A DNA stretch of 64,000 nt from Oryzias latipes (Eukaryota; Chordata; Actinopteri; Beloniformes; Adrianichthyidae), in the NCBI RefSeq assembly GCF_002234675.1, contig NC_019866.2:5933307-5997306 (forward strand). The letters are read 5' to 3'. Shown piece after piece: positions 52,051 through 63,705 of this stretch. The first letter of the stretch is position 1. Each line of letters starts with the position of its first letter. The notes under the pieces are model-generated. The model was not told the DNA's origin and did not search any database. It worked only from the letters and a program-made list of their open reading frames with translations. A program made the position numbers and the translations under genes.

Positions 52051-55000
52051 TCACTTTCTGATGTGTTGCTTTGCTTCTTCAAGAGCCTGCAATCACAAAC
52101 TTTAGAGTTAGAATTTTTTAAAAAGTAAATAACTGAAATCAAGTAAAAGCAGAGGGAACCTTTTGGATGGCATTCAGGGCAGAGTCATCATCTTGAAGTC
52201 TGGCATGAACTAAAGCCGTTTCAAAATGGGACACTGACGATTTGAAATTTCCAAGCCTCACTTTAAAGAGAAAAAAAGTAAACTATAGTCAAACATAAAG
52301 TATTTACAATGTAATAATTCCAAAAGATGAAGATCCTTTACATTCTGACTGTGCCATCAGAACACTGGCGTTCATCTTCCACTTTACATCTGGGATCTCA
52401 GCTGCCTCGGCAACAGAAAGGATGGCGTATTCTTTGGCTTCTTCATAGCGATGAAGCTGCAAGTAAAAACAGCCGATCTCATGCAACAACCAGACTTTCT
52501 CCAAACCACTGGGGACCAAAGGAATCCTCTTCTTCCATCTGAATGTTGAATGGAAATAACCATAAATATTCAGTCTTATTTCACAAAATAGTTTTTTTTT
52601 TTTTTTTACTTACAGCTCAATTGCTTCTGCAAAGTTTCCACTTTGAGCATATGTTTGCCCTAAGTTATCTAGAGCCCTGGATTTTGCTTCTGGAAGTTTG
52701 CTGTTGGTAAAAAAAAAAAAAGATTTTTTTTTGTTGTCTGTTAAAAACAGTTCCATCTATTTTTGTGGACTTTCCTCACCATTGCTCTGCCAAATCAAGC
52801 TCCTTTTGATGATGCTCCAAGGCCTTGTCCAGTTCTCCTTGGTAAAGCAAAGCGTTTCCAATAGAGCTGTGCAAACTGCCCAGAAGCAGCTTTTTATGGG
52901 GAAACTCTGTCTTTGACCGCCTCTCTACAAACTTCAGGACTCCTTTCGCCTTCTTGAGGCTATTTTCTGCATTTCCAGATTCCAGCGCTAAAATCCAAAA
53001 GAAAAAGTATATTTTTTCCTCTAAAATGACCAACAGGAAATATTGTTGACCGGATGTACCTGCATCTATTTCTCGGAGGGTCTTCAGCGGGAACTCCTTA
53101 AACTTAGAAGTCGTGGAATGCTTAACCTCCTGATGCTGAGGCTTCTTTTCTTGGGGGGCGACTATATTTTCTTGGTTACAGATCTCTATATAGGTCTCAA
53201 TTGAAACGAGGCTGTCCTGAATTATGTCTTGTACTTGTTCTCCACTCTTTGTCTTTTCCTTCATCAAATCTGCAGATCATTGAATTGAAAAAAACCCCCC
53301 AAAGGATTAACAAGAGAACTTTGTCTTGTGTGAAACTGAAGTGCAGGGACTTGATCCGCACAGTACCTTCATCTTTCATCAGGTCTTCAAGAAACTTTTT
53401 ATGGTCGACAAAATCCCCCATCAGATGTTTGGTTGCCTTCTCGATCCTGAAGGACTTTGGAGCCTCATTTTTCTCCTCTTCCATCAGATTCTCAACGACA
53501 CTGATTGGCCGTAACCTCTTAACAAGTTACAACAGCATAAAGGAAGAGTGTCATTAACATGACATGCAGCAAGATGCAACTCCTTTTCAGAAAATAAAAC
53601 AAACAAACATACTAATATAGTCATCTTCTTTTTTGGAGTCGTCAGCTTTAAAGAAAACAGCATAAAAAAGCAGGTGGTTTTTGTGCTGTTGATTTGATAA
53701 GAAAAAAAAAATGTCATTGTGCAAAAAGTAGTATAATCAAAAGTACTACTTAGTCTTTACTAAAAGTGAGGCAGTATACTGGAAGTTTATTTATACTTTC
53801 TATAAACATAAATATACTAACTTAAAATGTTCCAATTTAGTCTAAAGAAATATAAAGGAGCTGCAACTTGCAGTTTCGGTTTTGTTTAACTTTTTATTTA
53901 TTTAAGTTTTTCCATGTATGTTTATGTGTCAAATAACTGAGTAAAATGGTGGAAAAAGGTTTAGTTTTACTTTCAGAGTGATTCATTATTTTTTAATGTT
54001 TACAGTTTTTATATTGTGTTAAATCGGATTCTGCACCATTGTGTGATGTTTATAACTGATAGTAAAAGGAGAGTAAAAGATGACGGTGCATCAAAGTCAA
54101 AGTGTAAAGTTAAATTACACATTTAATTACAGTAAATCTGCTGCAGCAGGAGGATCTTATTTGGCACAGGATGCCACAGGATTTATTTTGACAGGAAATT
54201 GCATGTGCTGCTGTCAAAACTAAAATAAGTTAAAGTGCAAATAAATGGCCACCAAAGCATAAAGTGTATTTTCTAAAATGTGTAGTGGTACTCGGTGGCT
54301 CTCTGGGGTTTGGTCCATGAGAAATAGGCCCAAATGGCTCTTTTAGCGTTAAAGGTTGCAGACCCCCGATCTGTAGTATAATTGTTATACTTGTACTTCA
54401 TAAAATACACCTCAAGTGTACAAATTTTTCAATCTTTAAAACTCACCGCCTCCTCATTCTCAAGAAATGACAAGTCTCCTCCAACCTTCAGTTTGACATT
54501 GGTGGAATCTGCAGGAAAAAAAAAGATTAAAGTGCAATTTATGTTAAAAAAAATTATTTTATATTAGGAAAAGTTTTTTTGAAGTTCCTTATTACCACCA
54601 ACTGCGTTTTTAATGGCCTCCTGAGCTTTCTTGATACCCAGCGTGAAGCACTGCATCTGCGTGCGAATGCTTTGTCCTCTGTGGTAAAACACCAACGAAA
54701 ATTCAAATTCTCCCATGTAGAACAGAACTTTAGCTTTTTGGTAGACCCCCTGAAAAAATAAATAAAAAGTAAAGCTCCACTCGGCCTTCAGGTGGGACCT
54801 TTGCATCGGCGGTTACCTCAGGAAAGGACTTGTCATGTTTGAGGGACAGCTCAGCATCCCTCAGGGCGTTCTGGAGTTGACCCGTGTTTAGATAACAGTT
54901 GGACCGTCCGATCAAGCATTCCTTATCCTCTGGTTTTAAATCTAATATCTATAGTTTGTTAAAAAAACAAAACAAAAAAAGAAGTTAAAGAGCATTTTTT

Positions 55001-55157
55001 TAAAGGTGAAACAAGACAAAAGTTCCAAACCCACCGCAGTGAAGCTGCTTTGGGCTCTTCTGTATTCCCGCTTGTGCAGCAGCTGCTTTCCAGCAGACAC
55101 CAAAGTTGAAAAACTCTGTGGCCTTTTCTGTTGGAGGTCTTCTCGAGTCTCCGACAT
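52051..55157 (-). CDS. odad4: Outer dynein arm docking complex subunit 4 (TTC25)
   Basis: Twelve coding exons: 55157-55035, 54948-54817, 54749-54596, 54508-54447, 53645-53613, 53517-53367, 53269-53060, 52987-52780, 52700-52614, 52538-52342, 52260-52160, 52086-52051, giving 497 aa. The N-terminal TPRs include YRRAQSSFTAILDLKPED and GEFEFSLVFYHRG. A KAQEAIKNAVG linker and a KHLMGDFVDHKKFLEDLMKD segment follow, then C-terminal TPRs (ALDNLGQTYAQSGNF, WLLHEIGCFYLQLHRYEEA). The protein docks outer dynein arms on motile cilia; loss causes primary ciliary dyskinesia. The human protein (672 aa) has a long charged tail that is absent here, with the stop directly after the last TPR helix. One exon is only 33 bp. 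The splice donor GTTCCC at 52159 is weak. Confidence 0.92.
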
Positions 55158-55330
55158 GTTTTCTCCCCCAAGATGTAGGCAACATGTGTCCCTTGGTATC
55201 CTAGCAACTGCACCAACAAAGCAAAGGGGTGCCCTCTTGTGTTCAATGTGTGCAACAATAAACGATACTGCGATGAAGACAGGACAAGCAGAACAAGAGG
55301 AAGAAATGATGCAGGGGAAACCCGGAGAAG
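55158..55330 (-). promoter_or_regulatory. odad4 promoter with X-box-like RFX site
   Basis: Bases 55195-55208 read GGTATCCTAGCAAC, close to the RFX X-box (GTNRCC, short spacer, RGYAAC) with one off-consensus base. It lies about 40-50 bp before the ATG. RFX sites near the start are typical of ciliary genes. The spacer to dnajc7 is short, so the promoter must fit within a few hundred bases. Confidence 0.5.
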
Positions 55331-55909
55331 GCCAACTTTATTGACACAGCTGGTTTTATTCACAGGTGAGGATTTGGTTGTTTCACCAGAGAGGGCAAAA
55401 CCTAAGTAAAGATAAGGACACTCTTCATTTCTTCAACAAGAGGTAATATTTTATGGTTACAGTAACCACTGGGCCAAAATTTCAGAGACAGCAGCTTAAA
55501 AAAAAAACCTCACATTATTGAACCACTTTGTCAAATCCCATTGATGGCATCATCACAGTCAGGCAGCATCACCCACTTTAGCACAACTGTGTTGCTTTGT
55601 TTTCAAGCAGAAATAAATGGCGTTTTTGAAGCTTCTTATGCAGCAGAGGAGTGCGTGTATCCGATGCCTTTTGTTGATCAGAAATCAAAATGACAATAAA
55701 TATACATAAGAAAATAAAAAATAAAAAGTGAAAAAAAGAAAGGATTACCTGACATTACAACTCAACACTTTACATTCCAGCAACATGTACATTGCAGCAA
55801 TTAGTGAATGGCAACAAAGAAAAAACTAGTGGAGGACTTTGCTGGCATCAACGCTGGCGCAGATGTTTCCATCGTCATAGTGTGTAGTGGCTGTGCTTTT
55901 TGTGTGTGT

Positions 55910-55940
<31 letters not shown>

Positions 55941-56531
55941 TCCTAGAGGTCCAGCTGTTCTCTGAATTCAAACAGAATCCAGCGATCCTATAGGCTATAG
56001 AGGCAGTTCTCATTCAAATTCAAAGCCCCCACTGGATGTGTGACAGACGCCTACAAGATCCATGATTTCTTTTTCAGAAAGCATCGATCAAGTGTCTACC
56101 TTTCACGCGCAGAACACTCTGCAAAATAAAAGCTTTCTAAATTTGCAGTCACATCTCAAAGAGTTTCCCTAAGATGGCACTTTTGAACGGATCTGTAAAA
56201 GCTGGGATAAAATAGCTGCAGGACCTCTCCTTCATCATAGAAATCCAGAGGTGAGGTTTGGGCCAGTGCTTTCTAGCCACCACTGATTTTCCAAGTGGTT
56301 CTGGAACGGGGAACGCTGAATCCGAAACCAGCAACGCTCATAACCCACTGATGCCGTTGCTGGAACGGGCTATAAATCAATGGCTGCATGTGGTCGCTGG
56401 GTTGCATTCAGCGGATGGCATAGACGGGAATCTGGAGAGCAGTCAGTAAGTCAAAACCGATGTGGAGCTGATGGGTCGACACTGCCGAAAAGTCCTGATT
56501 CAGTAAAGATATAGGTTGACGTGTTCTCCAA
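55331..56531 (-). other. dnajc7 3' UTR
   Basis: No coding exon is present. Minus-strand AATAAA signals at about 55337 and 55346 would end dnajc7 about 170-190 bp before the odad4 ATG. A compound TG/G microsatellite lies inside. Confidence 0.5.
55902..55941. repeat. Compound TG and poly-G microsatellite
   Basis: About ten TG units run directly into about 18 G. On the dnajc7 strand it is a C-run followed by CA repeats in the 3' UTR. Confidence 0.95.
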
Positions 56532-59500
56532 TTAACCAAACTGGAAGAAGAAATTTCCAGGTCCAGATGCTGCACAGGAACAAAACAAAAAGAATCCATT
56601 TCAGATTCTAAAATATACCCACATAGCAGAAATACTGATAGTGTTTTTTTATTTCATAAACAAGATAGAAATTACCTTCAAAACTAAAACCTCCTGGGCC
56701 TCCAAAAAAAGCCTTGAAAATGTTGTTAGCGTCAAAATCTGGAAGAGACAGAACAGAAGAACGATTCGTGAGACTCACTCCTCTGCTGCATAAGAAGCTT
56801 CCCAGAGTCCACCGCCGACACTGACCTCCCATGTTCATGCCGTCATCCTCAAGATCCTGCCCGCTGTCGTAGCGAGATTTCTTCTTAGGGTCGGAAAGCA
56901 CGCTGAAAGCCTCCCCCACTTCTTTAAACTTTTTCTCCTCTTCCTTTTGCAGCTCTGGGCTGGCTCCGCTGTGGCGATCTAAAAGGGAGAAAAAAGGAAA
57001 CAGCGTTTCGTTTCGTAATCAAGTTCCACCGGGGCTAATTCTAAGGCCGGGAGAAATCAACAACCTGGGTGGTGTAACAGCGCCCGTTTGCGGTAGGCTT
57101 TTTTGATCTCATCCTCTGTGGCGTTCTTTTCCACGCCGAGTATTTTGTAGTAATCTTTCCGCTTGCTCTTCTTCAACTCCAGCTGAGCAGTTTTCAAAAG
57201 ATGCTTGTGTTCTAAAGAGAAAAAAGAAAGACAAAAAAAGACAAATTATTTCTTTTGTGGCTACATTTAGCCAAGAGCTTCCAGGGACAAACACTGACAG
57301 GTTTTAGGTTTTACCACGTACAAGCATAAATTTGGGAAGGATGCTGTTATATCACTTCTACAGACACACTCCTCACTGTGAACAAAGCACTCTCACCTTT
57401 TGTCTTTTCTGTCTGGTAAACCTTCTCGTAGTCTCTCACTGCCTCTTCATACAGCTCTGTGTCCATGTAGCTGCAACACATTTGGTTCATAGTCTTTTAC
57501 TAACAAATATCAAACACGAACAAAAGAACAATAACTGACATTTTTCTATCGCCTGATAGGGTCCAAAATCTGCTTGGAACATAACTGTAAGCCTGTAGAA
57601 AGCATCATTTTCATTGAACATACCACTGTGCTCTCCTTAAATAGGCCTTGATGTAGGTCTCATCCAGTTTGATGGCCTTTGTGCAGTCTTCAATGGCCTG
57701 ATCTAGTTTCTTCAGCTTGGAAGGGAAGAAAAACAGTGGAAATTAGAACAAGAAAAGGGTAGATATGGAAGAAAATGAAGTCTTACTGATGTGAAAGAGG
57801 AAAACATCCACCAAGCATCCAAAAATCTTCTTGTTCTCTTGCTGAAAGTTTAAAATCTTGAAGATGTAGGTCATGTTACTCACCTTAGATCCCACAGTGG
57901 CTCTGTTACAGTACAGCTTTGCGTTAGTCTTGATGTTGTTGGGGTCTATTGTTAATGCCTCAGAGTAAAGCTCATAGGCTGCTTCAAAGTTTCCATCTTT
58001 AAACGCCTTGTTCCCTTCCTCCTTCTTGGCTTTTAGTGCTTTGGCATCCTGGGAATGAAAGAGAAAAAAGGAAACCAAATCTATAGAGTGCTTAAAGCTA
58101 ATGTAGAAGTAAACTCATCTAAAACATGCTTTCTTATGCCTCACATTGACATTTTAAGATAGTAGTTTGTGAAAACTCTTGTTTGATTTACTAACTCTGC
58201 ATGCTAGGCGAGCTTTATCGTGATCGGGAGCCATGCGCAGGGCCTGGACGAAGAACTGGACGGCTTTATCGATGCAGTCCTCATAGTACAGGCAAAGGCC
58301 ACGCACATACAGAGCGTCTGCATTCGTGGAGTCCATTCGCAGAATGTCACTGATTTAAAAGAGGGGGGGGGGGGGGGGGAATACAAGAAATTTTATTTCT
58401 GTTTAACATAAACTGATGGTTTTATGACCACACGTCTTACCTGGCCACTGACTGGGCCTCTGGGTATCGTCCCAGCAGGGCTAAACACTCGGCTTTCAGT
58501 ATCTTGAACTTGTGACAAGCTGGGGCTGACTCTAAGGCACGATCCATGCAAAAGACAACCTTAAGAGAACACAAACACTCAGTTTGTAGCATTGCGGTAA
58601 TCACTGTGTCAGACGAAAGGAAAACAAATAGGACAGAAAATGATCGGGGGGGCTCACCATTCTGAAGTCTCTTTTCTCAAAACCAATTTCTGCCATTCTC
58701 TCATACTCCAGAATGGATTCAGCATTCTTCACCTGCCAAAGGAAAGGCTGGTATTCAGTGACAATGCTTAGAACCTAACAGTAGGTATGCAACTGCCCTG
58801 TGCTCTTGCCTTAACCAGTTCTTCCAGATCATGCTAGGACTGCACAGAGATAATCTGCTGCCATTTCATTGAGAATTCAGCTCAACTCGACGCCTTCTAA
58901 TGCTGTCTGTCGTGTATTTGCAGGTTCTGAGTCAAAGCTTCTCTCACCTCCTGCTGGGCCTGACCGTTTTCCAGCTCCAGCTCTAAAACCTTCTGGAAAC
59001 AACGTCGGGCAGCCATCGCATTGCCCAGGGACAGGTGGCATTTGCCCTCCCGCAGATGCCCCTGTATGAAAAGGATCAGAGATTATCACTTCTAAAATAG
59101 CTTAGAGAATATAAGACAAACAATACCTCTTTTTTAAACGTATGAGAACAAGACTTTATAAAGTTCTGCACGTGTAGCATTCCAACAAACAACTGATCTA
59201 GTTTACAGATGCTGCATCAAATCCAACAACTAAAAAGTAAGACTCTAAAGCGGAGAGCAGCAAAGTCCCGTCTTGGAGGATCCGTTTCCTCACCGCTATG
59301 TCAGACCCTTCTGCTCTAATCATTGATTACCTGGATCAAACGTGTTTAGCCTGCAAAGGTTTGATTTGTAGCAAATGTTACTCAGTGGCCTTTGGGTAGA
59401 GTGTCCGCCTTGAGACTGGAAAGTTGTGAGTTGAAATTTCCAGCCGAGTCATCCCAAAGACTTAAAAATGGGACCCAAAGTCTCACTGCTTGACACTCAG

Positions 59501-62500
59501 AATTAAGGGCTCAATAGTGGGGGTTAAACCCCCAAACAATTCCAGAGTGTGTCTGCAGCTCACCGCTCCCCCAGGGGATGGTGGGCAGGTCTTTTTGGAA
59601 TCCTGGGGTTCTAGTAGACCGACCTAGCTTAGGGATTTTAAAGCAAATGCGAGTAGTCTTTGGATTTCTATTCATATTAACATTTATTATAGTTCATATT
59701 CACAGTGTAATGCGGAGAACTAATGGGACTTGAACTTTAGAACTCTGGCCACACAGAACTGCAGCCTTACTTTGTGTTAAAGATTCCCAACGGAGCAACC
59801 AAGATCTTCCAAGAACCAAGAACATTCACCTTGACAGAATCCAAAAATAGTTACCAGATGGTCAAACATGTACAAATTTCAGGGACAAGAAAAAAACTTT
59901 TTTTCTCGAAACAGATAAAGATGATTAAAAATGCGTGTCCAAAAAGATTCTCCCTCCATAGTACTTCATCAACAAATGTGAGGCATTTTTTATACATCTG
60001 TAATAGCAAAATCTCTATGTTCTTGTAAATCTGGAAATGTGTAAAATCTACAGACAACAAGAGAAGAATATTTTAGGTGCCAACAGACTAATAAAGCACT
60101 AAAACCCACTGTAGATGCTTTCAAAGGCAACTCCAAGCAACTTATCTGTGTTTTTGTTCATTATTCTCTGTGCAAACACTAAGTTTTTTTGAAAAGTTTT
60201 TGATGTTTTGTCTCTTTCTTCTGACAGCATTTTTGGGAAAGGAGACACATTAAAAAATTCTAATATGCTTTTGAGTTTAAATGGATAAATAATAGATAAT
60301 ACCGTATTTTCCGGACTATAAGTCGCTCCGGAGTATAAGTCGCACCAGCCCAAAAATGCATTATAAAGTAGAAAAACACAGATAAGTCGCACTGGACTAT
60401 AAGTCGCATTTTGATGGGAAATTTATTTGACAAAATCTGGGACCAAGAACTAATAACTTTCACAACCTCATATGACACAATCATAGCAGACTGTTTATCT
60501 CATAATTTCACAGTAATTCTTTCTCAAACTTATTTATTTATTCTTTTCATGAAGCTTTCATTGGCCAACTAATACTCTGTTTTCATCCTGTATTTGTAGA
60601 AACAGTTGTCATTTTTATTGCATTTCTGAATCTATGAAATCATTGGAAAATAGAATATTATGTTGTTAGCCTTCAAGATCTTACTGTAAAAAAAAGTTTG
60701 CTGATTCTCTGAGTCACTTAATATACTCTTAACACTCAACATACCTCATACATCAAATTGACCCAGGAACATCATCTCTGTTCCTCACAAATGAACATAA
60801 CAGGAGGTTTAACAATGTATTTATTTCAATTTATTTCTAATATAAGTCGCTGCGGAGTATAAGTCGCACCCCTTGCCAAACTATGAAAAAAAGGGCGACT
60901 TATAGTCCGGAAAATACGGTATGTAGTCAAATAATCATTTGAGATGAATAAGTCATATTTGACAGTCAATACATATCAATCCATTTTGTTATGAATCAGT
61001 TGAAAACAATAAGCCGTGTAATTCCGCTTAGAATTACACCGTCACTGGCACATATTACCCGAAATAAAAACCTAATGCGAATGAACACTTTAGAAAGACT
61101 ATTTATGAATTCACTGTGCTGCCATGATAAAAGCGTTGATTATTTCTAACTAAATTTGAAATGACATTCTTTAAAAGTATATTTTTGTCTATCGAGTGAC
61201 CCCTGATGCCCACTAGTTTTTCATAGACACTACTGGGAAATTTTCAGTGCACTCAGTTTTGGAATTGTAGATTCGAAGAGCTCTACGAAACGGCAAACGC
61301 ACTATACAGCCCACTAAGTAGTGCATGAATTTAGGCACATCCCCTGTACTGAAGCAACGTCTGCAAGCGTCATGCCTGGGAGATGTATAACACAAAAGCA
61401 GCACATTCCTGAAGTGTTTCCCTTTGAGTTAATAACATATGCATTTCAGTGTTTTATCGTCTTACTTACTCTGCCAATTCTATGTTAAAGCTACATGACA
61501 GGTTGACGTGTGCGAGTTTAACTTCTTGAAGCTCCTTATTAGTGTTTTTGTTAATTATTCTCTGTGCAAACACTGAGTTTTTTTAAAAGTTTTCTGTGTT
61601 TTGTTTCTTTCTTCTGACAGCATTTTTGGGAAAAGAGACACATTGAAAACCTTTGTGTCTGCTAAATCCAAGGACCATTTAGGACTTTCGTCAAACTCAG
61701 GGGGAGCGACACCCACCTTGACAAAGTTGCCGTCTAGCCGCACCGCTTGCTGAGCGTCCTCTAAAGCCTCTCTGTACCGACACAGCATCATTAGTGTTGC
61801 CGCCCGGTTTCCATAGTAACTTGGATTTCTTGGACACATATCTGAACATGAAAATAAATGTCATCAACATTTTTGATTTTCCAATTAATAGAGTGAGATT
61901 TTATGAGATCCAGAGAGTTAAAAAAAACTTTACTTACCAATAGCCTTGGTGTAATAGTTGAAAGCCTCAGCATAATCCTTTTTCACATAAAAAGCATTGC
62001 CTTGCTCTTTGAAGCCCTCCGCTTCTCTGGGTGGAGGTGGACAGAAAACACAAAACAGTCATGACAACGTGGGGACAGCAAAGGGCAAAGTATTTGAGTT
62101 TGATTTGCAACTTCCCTGGTTCTAAATGATCATGTGTATTTAAATAAAAAGCAAGCACAGAAAGTGTGTTCAAGCACTTAGGAGGGTTATGAAGAAGAGA
62201 AAGCTACACTTGGAAACAGCCTAAACAACATGGCAAAACACGTTGCTATTTTGTAAAGCAGGCGGAGGAGCAGAGCCAGGAACATATGACACCATGCAAT
62301 GTGCTTCAGCCATTACTTTTTTTGGAAGGCGTCCATACTTCAACCGATGACAGCGAATGAATGGCATCATATGGCATTAAAAAAATAGTAAAAAGATGAC
62401 AGTCACGAAACGACGTAAGAAAAAAACGTTCGAGGAGGTCTAACCACCACCACGGTAAATATAATTTTACAGCTGTAGCGGTGGATTTGCAAAAAACAAA

Positions 62501-62781
62501 AAAACAAAAACAAAACAGACAGGAGCTGGCCAAGCGCAGTGCAACCGGGCTTTCCAAATTTAGCTAAACAGGAGGAGCACTTAGCGCGTGCTACCTTTAG
62601 CTTTCAAAGTACGACAAGCTAATTAACATGACGTGGACATTGTTTTACACAAAACAGCAAAACATTTCTGTTGTGACCACTGACAAGAAACCTTCAAGAA
62701 CCCACACCTTTCCAGTTCCTCGTCGCTAAGCAGTTCCATGTCAGGCTCCGTGTTCACAGCATCACAGTTTTCCGTCGCCAT
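56532..62781 (-). CDS. dnajc7: DnaJ homolog C7 (TPR2), Hsp70/Hsp90 co-chaperone
   Basis: Fourteen coding exons: 62781-62708, 62026-61938, 61841-61717, 59061-58948, 58732-58658, 58559-58441, 58349-58196, 58048-57884, 57715-57624, 57470-57397, 57211-57065, 56978-56826, 56738-56676, 56569-56532, giving 493 aa (human 494). Nine TPR motifs in two blocks, for example [34 protein letters not shown] and [17 protein letters not shown], bind Hsp70 and Hsp90. The J domain starts [20 protein letters not shown] and has the HPD triad at about 408-410, with Asp assembled across an exon border. The tail is Gly/Phe-rich ([11 protein letters not shown]) and ends NFFFQFG. It regulates client transfer between the two chaperones and retains nuclear receptors in the cytosol. 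Start [10 protein letters not shown] is preceded by a GC-richer 5' region shared with nkiras2. Confidence 0.96.
58358..58380. repeat. G/C homopolymer in a short dnajc7 intron
   Basis: About 18 G broken by little else. On the coding strand it is a C-run about 10 bases before the acceptor (TTTTAAATCAG), so it forms most of the polypyrimidine tract of a 91-bp intron. Confidence 0.9.
59393..59650 (+). mobile_element. tRNA-derived SINE (fish V-SINE-like)
   Basis: CAGTGGCCTTTGGGTAGAGTG, GTGAGTTGAAATTTCCAGCC (a worn B-box), GAGTCATCCCAAAGACT and GGGTTAAACCCCCAAA follow the order of a widespread teleost tRNA-derived SINE. The 3' part is less clear. It is opposite to dnajc7. I am unsure of the exact family name. 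Confidence 0.6.
60302..60919. mobile_element. TA-flanked MITE with CCGTATTTTCCGG ends
   Basis: Left terminus CCGTATTTTCCGGACTATAA; right terminus the exact reverse, followed by further mirrored AAGTCGC and GGAGTATAAGTCGCACC blocks. Flanked by TA on both sides. No transposase frame. Such elements are common in fish and other vertebrates; I do not recall the superfamily with certainty. Confidence 0.8.
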
Positions 62782-63705
62782 TTTGCCGTGACTGAGGGTG
62801 GGCGGGGCCTCGGACTGCAGTTCTTACGTAGGGTGTAAACAGGAAGTAACCGTCGAGGGAAGGGAACCTGTTTTTGCTGTTAATGATATTGTAAAAACGG
62901 AGGCTTTTTATAATTGGCGAACGTGCGGTAATGTTTCGTTTATACATATTTTTTTCTTTTAACGCCCAGGACCAATCAATAGATAAGAATAAAGCAGTGT
63001 TGTCCTGTATTTATTCAGAGGCTAATGCTAAGCTAATTGTTCTTGAACGAAACCACACAGACAGACATGTTAGCATTGTTTCTTGTTACCATTGATTTAA
63101 TCCTACGTCTTTTTTGTCATCATACTGTCTTAATGTTACCTTTTTGAATAGTTTGGTGTCTCTTTTCGTGTTTATGTGCCATATTTTATGTTTCATAGTA
63201 CGGCTTAACATCGGTTTGGTCCAGACTCTGTTGATGATTTCTTGCTCGTCTTGTTGTATGTTCTTTATGCAACAGCATAAATACTGGGGGTTTGACGATT
63301 CGTTTACATTCGATGTGTGGTTCATAGTCGATATTGGTTAATTTTGAACGATCCGATTCCCTGACGTAATCGATCCAGGACATCTTTAGCCAAAACCTCA
63401 ACCAGTGTGCCTCAAAGAGAAATACCTGGGTACTGATCAGTGTAGGTGAAGTTTTCCAGATCCCTTGTATTTCTTGCAAGATTAAGTGTAAATTAAATAT
63501 ATGTACAAACAAACAATTAAACAAGAATTAATGGCAAATCCATTCACATTTTAGCTTCATAAAGTTTAGACCACTGTTGTTTTCCCACATTTAAATAATC
63601 TAAATAAACATTATTAGAACATTTTAGGTATTTTTTATTTTAGGCAAAGGCTAAAACTCAGCATTGAAAGTCTTTGGGACATTTATAATGGGCTTGTGTT
63701 TTCAG
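62782..63705. promoter_or_regulatory. Divergent spacer dnajc7 / nkiras2
   Basis: Between the dnajc7 ATG and the first recognised nkiras2 exon. The GC-richer first 120 bp (GTGGGCGGGGCC at about 62799, a GC-box) is the probable shared promoter. A non-coding nkiras2 first exon should lie here, but I cannot fix its donor. The rest is A/T-rich without named repeats. Confidence 0.5.

Larger units (their letters stand above)
59062..61716. other. Large dnajc7 intron, repeat-filled
   Basis: Contains the SINE-like element at 59393, a duplicated 110-bp block (60150 and 61540) and the TA-flanked inverted-repeat element at 60302-60919. No coding exon is needed here, because the flanking exons join in frame. 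Confidence 0.7.
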
